From contig JAHBVR010000030.1 of NCBI GenBank assembly GCA_019637395.1, forward strand, positions 1 through 46,877: a stretch of 46,877 nt of DNA, in the 5' to 3' direction. Source of the stretch: Vulcanimicrobiota bacterium (GTDB lineage Bacteria; Vulcanimicrobiota; Xenobia; Xenobiales; JADMJV01). The notes under the pieces are model-generated. The model ran no database searches and was not told the DNA's origin. It saw only the letters and a list, made by a program, of their open reading frames with translations. This document shows, piece by piece, positions 18,112 to 26,773 of the stretch (the first letter of the stretch is position 1; each line of letters starts with the position of its first letter). Made by a program: the position numbers and the translations under genes.

Positions 18112-18180
18112 AAAAATTTGCCCAGCCCAAGCGGTCGCTCACACGACTCCCGCGTGCTGTTAGAAGGCCAATTTTTGCAC
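18112..18180. repeat. Imperfect inverted repeat between convergent genes
   Basis: CAAAAATTTGCC (from 18112) and GGCCAATTTTTG (ending near 18177) are near-complementary and enclose a GC-rich loop between two convergent genes. It could act as a bidirectional terminator; the stem has a bulge and the loop is long. Confidence 0.4.
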
Positions 18181-18210
18181 ATCCTGGTGAGCGCTATTCC
18201 GCTGCGCGGG

Positions 18211-18969
18211 CTAGCTTGCCATCAGTCGGTTGGCTTCGGCCAGGTGCCCGCACAACAAGCGGTAACCGCGATCCAGTTGATCCCAGTGGAGCGGCAGCGC
18301 CGCCATCTCTCCGACCACCTGCTGCGCCTGCTCGAATTGCTCCACCAGCTCCGGGCCCGGCGCCTGACTCATGGCCTGCAACTGGCGCGCGGCCGCTTGA
18401 TAGCGGGCCCGCATGCCGCCGAGTTGCTCTAATACCGCTTCCGCTCGCCCGTCCTGACGCCAATCGGCGATGGCCCGCAGCAGGCGCTGCAAATCGGGCG
18501 GCAGCTGCCCCGCTGGCGCCACTTCCTTCCAGTCGCCCGCCGGTTCGTCGACCGCCAACGCCTGGCCACACTCCTGGCAGGCTGACCAGCCGGCCGGATT
18601 GACCTGCCCACAGGCCGGGCACAAACTCTGCTCCGACCAGGAAGCCCACAGGCTCGCCAGTTGCTCCAGTTGCTGGTAGAACGACAGCCATTCTGCGCGG
18701 CGCCGTTCGGCCTGGGGCCAGCCTCGCTGGCGGCGCATTTCCGCAAGCACTCCCAGACCGGCGGCAAAAGGGGCTGCCTCCGAGGTAATCTCGCGTAGCG
18801 CCTGGTAACTGCTCTCGACCTCTTCATCCACGGCTCCGGCCACCCGTTCCCAGTCTTCCGGCGCAGCCTCGGGATTCTCCGCCCACCAATCCAGGAAAAG
18901 CTGCAGGGGAGCGGGCTCCTCTTCTTCAGCAAAACTCCCCAACAGATTACGAATATGTTCGGACGACAC
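18211..18969 (-). CDS. Hypothetical zinc-ribbon protein
   Basis: The 252-aa product is largely helical and acidic with a central zinc ribbon at about 117-135 (CPACG...CQECG), which should bind one Zn. No known family was recognised. The GTG start is well supported by AGGAG six bases upstream. It is divergent from the glycine-zipper gene (89-bp spacer). Confidence 0.65.
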   Translation of the reverse strand: MSSEHIRNLLGSFAEEEEPAPLQLFLDWWAENPEAAPEDWERVAGAVDEEVESSYQALREITSEAAPFAAGLGVLAEMRRQRGWPQAERRRAEWLSFYQQLEQLASLWASWSEQSLCPACGQVNPAGWSACQECGQALAVDEPAGDWKEVAPAGQLPPDLQRLLRAIADWRQDGRAEAVLEQLGGMRARYQAAARQLQAMSQAPGPELVEQFEQAQQVVGEMAALPLHWDQLDRGYRLLCGHLAEANRLMAS

Positions 18970-19058
18970 GAAAAACTCCTAAAAACGGCAACATGATTAA
19001 CGATCTGGTTACAAAATCGCGCTTCTGAACCGTGGTCAGTTTTCCCTATGCTAAGAGT

Positions 19059-19649
19059 ATGGATATCGGAAACATCGCCAACCTGCTCGGCCAGATCGGC
19101 CAGGGCAACATCACCTCCAACCACGGTCCCGAGGCCCTGCTCGGCAGCATCGGGGATCTCACCGGTATCAACGGACTCGACTCCCTCAGTCAGGGCCTCA
19201 ATCAAGGCAGCCTGCAGGGTCTGGCTTCCGGACTGGCCGGCCTGGCCGGCAACTTACCCGGCATCGGCGGTATCGCCGGCCTGGCCAGCGATGCCATCAG
19301 CGGTAACCTGGACGCCGGCAGCGCTCTGCAGGGCGGCCTCTCGGCCATCGGCGGAATGATCGGCGGTCCTATCGGCGGACTGGCCGCCGGTGCCCTGGGC
19401 GGACTGCTCGGCGGTAAAGAAAACGGATTGAGTAAAGGCCTGGGCAGCATCGGCGGCGCCCTCGGCAAAGGACTCAGCAGTGTGGGCAAAGCCATCGGCG
19501 GCGCCCTGGGCATCGGCGACAAAGCCAGTTCTAAGAGCGCCGGAGCTAAAGGCGCGGAAGGTTCTAAGGGGGCCGGCAAGAGCGGCGACTCGGGCAAGTC
19601 CGGCGGAGCAGGCTCGGCCGGCGGTGGCGGTAAAGGCGGGAGCAAGTAG
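19059..19649 (+). CDS. Glycine-zipper, low-complexity protein
   Basis: The 196-aa product has an N-terminal half made of Gly/Leu/Ala with repeated GG pairs and a glycine-zipper core (GGMIGGPIGGLAAGALGGLL), and a C-terminal tail of Gly, Ser, Ala and Lys. Such zippers pack membrane helices or form pores or aggregates. No signal peptide or double-glycine leader is clear. The ATG at 19059 follows AAGAG. Function unknown; some glycine-rich bacteriocins have similar composition, but no dedicated exporter lies nearby. Confidence 0.6.
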   Translation: MDIGNIANLLGQIGQGNITSNHGPEALLGSIGDLTGINGLDSLSQGLNQGSLQGLASGLAGLAGNLPGIGGIAGLASDAISGNLDAGSALQGGLSAIGGMIGGPIGGLAAGALGGLLGGKENGLSKGLGSIGGALGKGLSSVGKAIGGALGIGDKASSKSAGAKGAEGSKGAGKSGDSGKSGGAGSAGGGGKGGSK

Positions 19650-19707
19650 CCCGAACGAGTTACGACTACTTAGCGGCGGTGAACCAGACCGTCCGTCCCC
19701 TTTTGAG

Positions 19708-19965
19708 TTAACGCAAATCCCCGTTCACCATCCCCCCCGACTCCGTTGAGAACTTCCAATTTGGCTTCGGGAATATTTTCATCAGCACTTTGGTAAGGTC
19801 TAGCGGAGTCAGCCAAAAGGCGGCAGGTCCAGCGCCGCAAAATTCCAGTTCCTTCGGGCGCAGCGGGTCGCGGCGCTCCCCCATCCAGCGCGAATAGAGC
19901 GCGTAGAGCAGCCCTAGTTTCTTAGAAGAAGTTGGCAGAGCCGGACCAACTCTCACTTCTGACAT
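19708..19965 (-). CDS. Possible small ORF or gene remnant
   Basis: A stretch in this frame (LLYALYSRWMGERRD, then ELEFCGAGPAAFWLTPLD) reads like real protein with host-like third-position GC. It follows the membrane-protein gene directly and overlaps its 3' end by 44 bp if the ATG at 19965 is used. No family was recognised. It may be an 85-aa protein or the tail of a decayed gene. Confidence 0.3.
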   Translation of the reverse strand: MSEVRVGPALPTSSKKLGLLYALYSRWMGERRDPLRPKELEFCGAGPAAFWLTPLDLTKVLMKIFPKPNWKFSTESGGMVNGDLR

Positions 19966-20413
19966 ACTCGATGCGAGGCCAGAACAGGCCGGTGGCAATC
20001 GACAGAGTCACCGTTTCGCCGGCCGGCAATTGGCGCGCCTGAATGGGAAAGTAGTCGCTCAAGCGGCCGCGCTCGGACTGGAACTGGATAAAAGCCCAGT
20101 TAGAGTCCTTTTCCGTCATGGCGAAATGGACTTCCATACCCACCACCGTCGCCGGCACTTTCTGATGGCCGGCCAGAATCACATTGGACCAGACGACTGT
20201 CGCCCACAGCCCGCACACCAGCAAAAGAGGCCGGCCGGCTCTTCGATACTTGAAGAACGGTAAGAACACCAGTAAGGAGCCAAGGGACCAGAAGGGACTA
20301 CGGGCCAACCACTGGCCCACCCCCAGCACTCCCGTCCAGGCCAGCACCAGAAAAAGGCCGAGCAAAGCAGCTATGGCGAACAGGAAAGGTCGAATCTGAG
20401 GCTCTCGTTCCAT
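19922..20413 (-). CDS. Hypothetical membrane protein
   Basis: The 163-aa protein has three likely membrane helices (about 8-28, 36-54 and 60-82) followed by an extramembrane beta-rich domain (about 85-163). No family was recognised. An in-frame GTG at 20434 is an alternative start but is poorly spaced from any ribosome site. Confidence 0.55.
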   Translation of the reverse strand: MEREPQIRPFLFAIAALLGLFLVLAWTGVLGVGQWLARSPFWSLGSLLVFLPFFKYRRAGRPLLLVCGLWATVVWSNVILAGHQKVPATVVGMEVHFAMTEKDSNWAFIQFQSERGRLSDYFPIQARQLPAGETVTLSIATGLFWPRIEYVRSESWSGSANFF

Positions 20414-20652
20414 AAATTCTATTCTAGCCAGCACCTCTCACCGACAGAAGTGCAAACCTCCCAGATTCTTTCAGTCCAGGTATCGCCCCGCCATCTTCTA
20501 CCCGAACCGCAGGATACAGCTCCTGCAAGCGCGCAGCGAGCATCAATGAGTGGTCATCGTCAGCCAGCCCAGCAGTCCGGTCCGCCAGACCATGCCCGCA
20601 AACGGGGGAATCAGAGCGGCCACCCTCGTCTCAGCATCTGCGGGGTTTTACG

Positions 20653-22743
20653 CTGAGGATCTACGGCATTCGCCATCACGGCCCCGGCAGCGCCGCCAGT
20701 CTGCTGGCCGCGCTGCAGGCCCAATCCCCCGATTCCATCCTGTTGGAAGGGCCACCCGATGGGGACGGGCTGCTGAGCACCACCGGCCTCTTGCCTCCGG
20801 TGGCCCTGCTGATATACCCGGAAACCCATGAGAGGGCGGCCTTTTATCCCTTCGCCGCCTTCTCTCCCGAGTGGGTGGCTTTGCGCTATGCCCAGGATCA
20901 TCACATCCCGGTGCGCTTCTGCGATCTGCCCCAGACTCACCAGATGGCACAGAACTGGCCGCGCGAGGACCGGCCCATCGACCCTATCGAACAACTGGGC
21001 GGCGAGGCCTGGTGGGAGCGGATCGTAGAGCAGCAGACCAGCCATGGCATTTTCGAGGCTATCACCGAGGCCATGGCGGTTCTCCGCGAGCAACCGGCTC
21101 AGGGACGAGAAGCTTTGCGCGAGGCCTGGATGCGCCGCACCATTCGCCAGGAAATCAAGGCCGGCCGCCAGGAAATCGCGGTGGTGTGCGGAGCCTGGCA
21201 TGCCCCCGCGCTGCTTCCAAGCAACTGGCCCGCCGTCAAGGAAGATGACGCGTTGCTCAAAGGCCTGCCCAAAGTGAAGGTCAGCGCTACCTGGATTCCC
21301 TGGACCTACGATCGCCTCTCCTTGGAGAGCGGCTATGGCGCCGGCATCGATTCTCCCGAATATTACCATCTATTATGGGAACATCCCCAGAAGGCGGGCC
21401 TCACCTTCCTGGTGCGCGCCGCGCAACTATTGCGCTCTCACGATCTGCCCGCCTCACCCGCCGCGGCCACCGAAGCGGTGCGCCTGGCCGAGGCGCTGGC
21501 CGCTCTGCGCGGTAAACCCCTGCCCGGCCTGGACGAATTGCTGGAAAGCGCGCGCACTGTGCTCACCTTCGGCGCCGAATCCCCTATGCAGTTGATCCGC
21601 CAGCAACTGGTCATCGGCCAGCGCATGGGCGAAATCCCCCCTGATGCTCCGCTGGTTCCCCTGGCCCGCGATCTCGCCGCCCTGCAAAAGCGTCTGCGCC
21701 TGCCGGTTTCCTCCGCCCACAGCGACCTGGAGTTGGACCTGCGCAAACCCAACGAACGCGAACGCAGTATGCTCTTTCATCGCCTCAACCTGCTGGCCAT
21801 CGCCTGGGCCCAGGCCCGCGAAACCAGCGGCCTGGGCACCTTCAAAGAAGGCTGGCGCCTGCAGTGGCAACCTGAATTCGCCCTGGAGTTGGTGCGCGCC
21901 GCCCGCTGGGGCAACACGGTCAAAGAAGCCACCGTAGCCTGTCTGCGCGAACGCGCCGCCGAGGCCACCTTCCTGGAGCTCAGCCAACTGGCCGAAGCCG
22001 CTCTCCTGGCCGCCCTGCCTGAAGCTCTGGACGAAATCCTGCGGCAACTGCAAAGCCGCGCTGCCCAGGGCTGGGACCCGGCTCACCTCTTGCAGACTCT
22101 GCCCACCCTGGCGCGCATCCTGCGTTACCCCGACGTGCGCGGAACCGAGGCCTCCATGCTGGAAAAGCTGCTGAGCGGCCTGCTCAAGCGCATTGCCATC
22201 GGCCTGCCGCTGGCCTGCGCCTCGCTCGACGACGACGCCGCCGGCCAGATCTACCGCCTGCTCTTGCCGGCTCATCAATCCCTGCGCACCCTGGACCGCG
22301 CCCCCTGGCTGGAACTCTGGAGCAGCGCTTTGGGCAAATTGGAAAATGCCCACGGACTGGTCAGCGGCCGCGCCGCCTGGCTGCTGCTGGAGATGAACCA
22401 GCTGGAAGCCGCCGGCGCCCTCTCTCGCGCCCTCAGCCACGCCGCCGGAGCCACCGCGGCCGCCGCCTGGGTGGAGGGCTTCCTGCGCGACAACGGCGAA
22501 CTGCTGGTCCACACCCCCGAACTGCTCGACATCCTGGACACCTGGATGCTCCCACTAGAAGAAGAACGCTTCCTGGAAATCCTGCCCCTGCTCCGCCGCA
22601 CCTTCGCCACCTTCCCCCCGGCCGTGCGCCGCAACCTCGGGCAGATTCTGGCCCGCGGCCACCAACCCCCCAAAACCGAACCCCTCAGTGACAGGTCCAC
22701 CTGGGTCCTCCCCATCCTTCACCGCCTGCTGGGGATCAGCTGA
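20653..22743 (+). CDS. DUF5682 family protein, probable CTG start
   Basis: DUF5682 proteins are large helical proteins of unknown function encoded beside MoxR ATPase, VWA, SWIM and DUF5691 genes. The N-terminal signature IYGIRHHGPGSAASLL and LLEGPPDG is intact, but the first ATG/GTG/TTG in frame (TTG 20743) lies after it. The frame stays open upstream with no canonical start for over 100 bases. The CTG at 20653 places Met exactly where the family usually begins (M-R-I-Y-G-I-R-H-H-G) and has GGGG about 9 nt before it, so I take it as the start, giving 696 aa. A further family feature is VVCGAWHAPAL near residue 175. It is followed by the hairpin array and the VWA operon. Confidence 0.82.
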   Translation: MRIYGIRHHGPGSAASLLAALQAQSPDSILLEGPPDGDGLLSTTGLLPPVALLIYPETHERAAFYPFAAFSPEWVALRYAQDHHIPVRFCDLPQTHQMAQNWPREDRPIDPIEQLGGEAWWERIVEQQTSHGIFEAITEAMAVLREQPAQGREALREAWMRRTIRQEIKAGRQEIAVVCGAWHAPALLPSNWPAVKEDDALLKGLPKVKVSATWIPWTYDRLSLESGYGAGIDSPEYYHLLWEHPQKAGLTFLVRAAQLLRSHDLPASPAAATEAVRLAEALAALRGKPLPGLDELLESARTVLTFGAESPMQLIRQQLVIGQRMGEIPPDAPLVPLARDLAALQKRLRLPVSSAHSDLELDLRKPNERERSMLFHRLNLLAIAWAQARETSGLGTFKEGWRLQWQPEFALELVRAARWGNTVKEATVACLRERAAEATFLELSQLAEAALLAALPEALDEILRQLQSRAAQGWDPAHLLQTLPTLARILRYPDVRGTEASMLEKLLSGLLKRIAIGLPLACASLDDDAAGQIYRLLLPAHQSLRTLDRAPWLELWSSALGKLENAHGLVSGRAAWLLLEMNQLEAAGALSRALSHAAGATAAAAWVEGFLRDNGELLVHTPELLDILDTWMLPLEEERFLEILPLLRRTFATFPPAVRRNLGQILARGHQPPKTEPLSDRSTWVLPILHRLLGIS

Positions 22744-22757
22744 GACAAACTCGGCTT

Positions 22758-23385
22758 ACTTGCCGGCCAGGCGGTGGATGTTACCGCCGGCGCTGGCAAG
22801 CCGGGACAGGCTCCCGGGTGGTTTCGCCACTTGCCGGCCAGACGGTAAATATTACCGCGAAATGGCAAGCCGGGCACGGAGGCCTCCGAGGGTTGTTACT
22901 TGTCGGCCAAGCGGCAAGTTTTACCGAGGAATGGCAAGCCGGGACAGCAGGCCCCCCTGGCGGTTTCGCCACTTGCCGGCAGGCGGTAAATATTACCGCG
23001 AAATGGCAAGCCGGGACCCCAAGTCCCCGGGTGGTTTTCGTCACTTGTCGCCCAGGCGGTAAATATTACCGCGAAATGGCAAGCCGGGACGCCAAGTCCC
23101 CGGGTGGTTTTCGTCACTTGTCGCCCAGGCGGTAAATATTACCGCAAAGTGGCAAGCCGGGACGGCAGACCCCGGGCGGTTTCGCCACTTGCCGGCAGGC
23201 GGTAAATATTACCGCGAAATGGCAAGCCGGGACGCCAGATCCCGGGGTGGTTTTCGTCACTTGCCGGCAGGCGGTAAATATTACCACGAAATGGCAAGCC
23301 GGGACGCCAGGTCCCCGGGTGGTTTTCGTCACTTGTCGCCCAGGCGGTAAATATTACCGCAGAGTGGCAAGTCGGGCGCGGAGGG
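22758..23385. repeat. Tandem array of nine ~72-bp double-hairpin units
   Basis: Units begin with ACTTG(C/T)C at 22758, 22829, 22898, 22971, 23043, 23116, 23187, 23259 and 23331 (spacings 69-73 bp). Most contain an inner stem GCGGTAA/TTACCGC around ATA, an outer stem CTTGCC/GGCAAG, then a second imperfect hairpin CCGGGAC/GTCCCCGG. Units 1 and 3 are the most diverged, and compensating changes keep some stems. The spacings are not multiples of three, so the peptide-like reading frames through it are not coding. It lies between the DUF5682 gene and the VWA operon. Confidence 0.92.
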
Positions 23386-23428
23386 GACCCGCGCGGGACT
23401 CCAGACCGCCAGCCCAGAACCAGACAGC

Positions 23429-23761
23429 ATGCCCTGCTTCCTGGTCATTCTCCTGACTGCTGCGGCCGCGGCCGAGGTCATGGACAAAGAGCCGAGCCTG
23501 TCTGAAATCTGGATGGCGGCCGCCCTCGCTGCTGTCCTCGCCTGGTTCCTGGGCCGACGGTTCCCCCGGCTGGGATGCCTGGCCCTGGTACCTTCCCTGC
23601 CCGTCCTCATGGTAGTCGAAGAAAGCTATGACAAATTCGTAGGTCAGGCCATCGTCCGTGAAGCAGGCCCAGGCTACATCGCTCAGGCTCATCTGGCCAT
23701 AGGATTGGTCCTGCTGGCCTACGCCAGCGGGCTCACCCGCCGCCCTGGAGTCGCTCGATGA
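23429..23761 (+). CDS. Small membrane protein upstream of VWA gene
   Basis: The 110-aa product has three probable membrane helices (about 1-16, 28-62 and 85-102). No family was recognised. Its stop overlaps the VWA start as ATGA (23758-23761), so both are translated together. It may anchor or accompany the VWA protein. Confidence 0.65.
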   Translation: MPCFLVILLTAAAAAEVMDKEPSLSEIWMAAALAAVLAWFLGRRFPRLGCLALVPSLPVLMVVEESYDKFVGQAIVREAGPGYIAQAHLAIGLVLLAYASGLTRRPGVAR

Positions 23762-24894
23762 GCGAGCGCCAACGCCGCTGGCGACTGCTCCTCGGCGAAG
23801 CCAGCGAGCTGCCCCTGGCTACCGCCGACTTGCGCCTCGACCAGTGTCTCAGCGGCCTTTACGGTGACGCCGACCGCAAAGGCGGGCTGGGCTCCTCCCT
23901 CCCATCCGTCTCAAGGTGGCTCGGTGATATCCGCACCTTCTTCCCCAACAGCGTGGTCCAGGTCATGCAGAAAGACGCGATCGAAAAAGTCGGATTGCGC
24001 CAGATGCTCAAAGACCCCGACTTCCTGGCTCAGGTCCAGCCCGATGTGCACCTGGTGGCCACCCTGCTCAGCCTCAGCAAAGTCCTGCCCGAGAAAACCA
24101 AAGCCACCGCCCGCCTGGTTATCACCAGGGTAGTCGAACAGCTCTTGAGGCGCCTGGCCCAGACCACCCGCTCGGCCGTCGAAGGAGGACTGCGCAAAGG
24201 CGCGCGCACCCTCCGGCCCCGCCACAAAGACATCGATTGGCTGCGCACTATCCGTGCCAATCTTAAAAACTACCAGCCCCATTACGGCCTCATCGCCGAT
24301 ATCAAAATCGGTCACTCCCGAAGAAGAAATTCATTGGCTGAGGTCATCTTGTGCGTGGACCAATCCGGCTCCATGGCCTCCTCAGTGGTTTACTCCGGCA
24401 TCTTTGCCGCCGTGCTGGCCAGCTTGCCCGCTCTGGATACCCAACTGGTCGTCTTCGACACCGCCATCGCCGACCTCACCCATCTGCTGGAGGATCCGGC
24501 GGAAGTGCTCTTCGGCACTCAGCTCGGCGGCGGCACCGACATCGCCGCCGCCCTCGGCTACTGCCAAAGCCTGATTCGGCGCCCCGCCGACACCGTCCTC
24601 GTGCTCATCAGCGACCTCTACGAAGGCGGCGATCAGCAACTCATGCTCTCCCGCGCCGCCGCCCTTACCGCCGCCGGCGTCCAGGTCATCGCCCTGCTGG
24701 CCCTCAGCGACGACGGCCGCCCCGGCTACGACCACGAAAACGCCGCCCACCTCGCCGCCATGGGCATCCCCGTCTTCGCCTGCACTCCCGACCAATTCCC
24801 CGACCTCATGGCCGCCGCCCTCCAACGACAAGATCTGTCACTCTGGGCCGCACGCCACAACATCGCTTCTCAGGGCCGGACCGTCTCGCCCTGA
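23758..24894 (+). CDS. VWA domain protein of the MoxR/DUF5682 cluster
   Basis: The 378-aa protein has a helical N-terminal half and a von Willebrand A domain from about 195. The metal-ion site DQSGSMAS (Asp201, Ser203, Ser205) is intact, with the Thr of LGGGTDI and the Asp of LISDLYE completing it. VWA proteins of this kind pair with MoxR AAA ATPases as adaptor or substrate in metal- or complex-maturation systems. The cognate MoxR is probably the one at 40.2-41.3 kb. The 3' end overlaps the convergent VOC gene by 25 bp. Confidence 0.88.
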   Translation: MSERQRRWRLLLGEASELPLATADLRLDQCLSGLYGDADRKGGLGSSLPSVSRWLGDIRTFFPNSVVQVMQKDAIEKVGLRQMLKDPDFLAQVQPDVHLVATLLSLSKVLPEKTKATARLVITRVVEQLLRRLAQTTRSAVEGGLRKGARTLRPRHKDIDWLRTIRANLKNYQPHYGLIADIKIGHSRRRNSLAEVILCVDQSGSMASSVVYSGIFAAVLASLPALDTQLVVFDTAIADLTHLLEDPAEVLFGTQLGGGTDIAAALGYCQSLIRRPADTVLVLISDLYEGGDQQLMLSRAAALTAAGVQVIALLALSDDGRPGYDHENAAHLAAMGIPVFACTPDQFPDLMAAALQRQDLSLWAARHNIASQGRTVSP

Positions 24895-25370
24895 TAGGCT
24901 GCCTCGATGGCGGCGATATCGATCTTCTTCATCTTCAACATCGCGTCCATAGCGCGCTTGGCCGCGGCCCTGTCGCTGCTGGTGGTCCGCTCGATCAACA
25001 ACCGCGGCGTGATCTGCCACGAGAACCCCCACCTATCCCGGCACCAGCCGCAATGGCTCTCCTCACCGCCATTCTCCACGATCGCCTTCCAGTAACGGTC
25101 CGTCTCGGCCTGATCCTCGGTATAAACCACCAGACTGATCGACTCGTTGGCCTTGAACATAGGCCCCCCGTTCAGCCCCAAAAACGGCTGCCCGCACACC
25201 GTAAACTCCACCGTCAACTCCTCGCCCGCCGGTCCAGAGGGCGTATCGGTGGGGGAGTGCATGGCCTTGCCCACAGAACTGTCCGGAAACACCGAAGCAT
25301 AAAACTCCGCCGCCTTGCGCGCCTCGCCGTGATCAAACCAAAGACATGTAGTCATCTTGTGCTTAGCCAT
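24870..25370 (-). CDS. VOC family protein, PhnB-like
   Basis: The 166-aa product matches the PhnB-like branch of the glyoxalase/VOC fold: TTCLWFDHGEARKAAEFYASVFPDS at the start (in outline), LGLNGGP, and ENGGEESHCGWCRDRWGFSWQITP with the conserved GWC and WQI blocks. Relatives are often annotated as 3-demethylubiquinone methyltransferase-like, but the activity is unproven. AGGAG 7 nt before the ATG at 25370 fixes the start over two upstream in-frame ATGs. Confidence 0.85.
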   Translation of the reverse strand: MAKHKMTTCLWFDHGEARKAAEFYASVFPDSSVGKAMHSPTDTPSGPAGEELTVEFTVCGQPFLGLNGGPMFKANESISLVVYTEDQAETDRYWKAIVENGGEESHCGWCRDRWGFSWQITPRLLIERTTSSDRAAAKRAMDAMLKMKKIDIAAIEAAYQGETVRP

Positions 25371-25465
25371 ACTCATTCTCCTCATGAAATAGAATCGGCT
25401 CTAGAATATCAGCAACCACCCACCGGCAAAAGTACTCCTATACGTTCGAAAAAGCCGACACGATT

Positions 25466-25815
25466 TCAAAACCTGATCGAGTGGAATGTCTGCGCAGAGA
25501 CCCGGTTGCGGCCGGCTTGCTCGGCTTCCTTCAAGGCCGCGCCGGCGGCCGCCAGGATCTCGCCCCGGGCGGCCACCCCCAAGGAGAGGGTAACCTTGGT
25601 CCTGGCTCGATGCGAGCGCGCAGGCGTTCGGCCTGAGCTACTCCTTGCTGGAGGTCGCCAGCCACCGTCAGATAAAACTCGTCGCCGCCGAAGTGTCCAA
25701 CGTTTCCGGAAGTGCCGACAAAGCTGCGGGTAGGTAATTGCTGCTCGGCCTTTTGAAAAACGCCTTGCGGGCGGCATCCACCACGGCCGGAGGATGGTCT
25801 GGTCCAACTTCCACC
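25466..25815 (-). pseudogene. Remnant of a GGDEF (diguanylate cyclase) domain
   Basis: One frame reads GHFGGDEFYLTVAGDLQQG and AQAERLRARIE, which is the active-site half of a GGDEF domain. A frameshift near 25600 moves to another frame that continues TKVTLSLGVA and then ALKEAEQAGRNRV, the domain's C-terminal signature. Upstream frames break again. So a diguanylate cyclase gene has decayed here by at least one frameshift and loss of its N-terminal part. Confidence 0.75.
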
Positions 25816-25927
25816 TGTGACCCGGGCAAGATTACGTCATAAGGTAGCGAGCACAGTTCGCTTCCTTAGACCATCACCAGATGGACGGCGCCACCGACCG
25901 GTCGCGACCAGAGCGCAACCCCACAGG

Positions 25928-26770
25928 TCAATTCAAGCAGCACTTCTTGTATTTCTTACCGCTGCCACAGACACAGGGGTCATTGCGTCCAATTTTGCTG
26001 GCAGTCCGCGACGGCATGACCTGGGCGCCAAATTCGCCAGCCATGAACCGGGCACGTTTCGCAAAGACCGAAAAGATTTCGGGAGTACTGCGCAGCAATC
26101 GTGTCGCCAATTCATGCAGGTAGGACTTGGAGACTGTCTCCGCTTTCTCCACTTCCAGCACCCGCTGTTGGAGGCGGTCGATGCGCACCGTTCCCAGCAC
26201 GGGGCCGTCGACCTGGAAGAGGAGCAGCAGCATCTCGCTGCAGTCACAGGCCGGGTTGCAGCAATACCAATCGCCGCAGCCGTATTCCACAGGGCCGCCT
26301 TCAAAGACCAGCGAAGGCTCGGCCGGTCGCACGCGATGGATGCTGACCATATCTCCCGGTTCCAAGTCGGACCAGTCCTTGGACTTCCAGGCGTCCGGAT
26401 CTTTCCATTCGGAGACGTCGGCCGCCCGTTTGCGCAGCTTGGCCAGCCATTTCCGGTCTTGCTTGAGGTAGGCGGCGACCCAACCCGCCAGCGGACCCTC
26501 TCCTTCGAACGATTGCACTTCGCCCGTGCGATGGTCCACCTGCACGCGGACGCCCGCGCTCTGGCTCCGCCAGGGCTCGGCGTGGCTGCCTCGCTCATAG
26601 CGAAGTTTCGAGATGAATAAGGTGTTCAGCGTACAGCTGCAATCGGGGGCTGAGCAGTGCAGATCCATCAGATCCACGGATACCAATCCTGGGGCGGAGT
26701 CTTGCGCCAGGGGGACGGTCAACAAGGCGCGAGCTTTGGGCCGGATCTCTCGATAGGCGATCATATACAT
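25928..26770 (-). CDS. SEC-C motif protein
   Basis: The 280-aa protein ends in a SEC-C zinc motif ([18 protein letters not shown]), as found in SecA and in many proteins linked to RNA or DNA processing. Two other Cys clusters (HCSAPDCSC near 40 and [10 protein letters not shown] near 170) suggest more metal sites. The body is of unknown family. It starts 3 bp after the Spo11-like gene's stop, with GGAG within that gene's end, so the two are probably one operon and may work together. Confidence 0.75.
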   Translation of the reverse strand: MYMIAYREIRPKARALLTVPLAQDSAPGLVSVDLMDLHCSAPDCSCTLNTLFISKLRYERGSHAEPWRSQSAGVRVQVDHRTGEVQSFEGEGPLAGWVAAYLKQDRKWLAKLRKRAADVSEWKDPDAWKSKDWSDLEPGDMVSIHRVRPAEPSLVFEGGPVEYGCGDWYCCNPACDCSEMLLLLFQVDGPVLGTVRIDRLQQRVLEVEKAETVSKSYLHELATRLLRSTPEIFSVFAKRARFMAGEFGAQVMPSRTASKIGRNDPCVCGSGKKYKKCCLN

Positions 26771-26773
26771 CGT

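Noticed and set aside
22758-23385. CRISPR array
   Set aside because: The whole ~72-bp unit is conserved and there are no unique spacers; no cas genes are nearby.
22688-23456. Repetitive proteins with YYREMASRD-type repeats encoded on either strand of the array
   Set aside because: Unit lengths of 69, 71, 72 and 73 bp shift the frame, and the reading frames arise from repeat structure rather than coding.
24351-25733. 460-aa Arg/Pro-rich open frame across the VWA and VOC genes
   Set aside because: It overlaps two recognisable genes and has the composition of an out-of-frame shadow.
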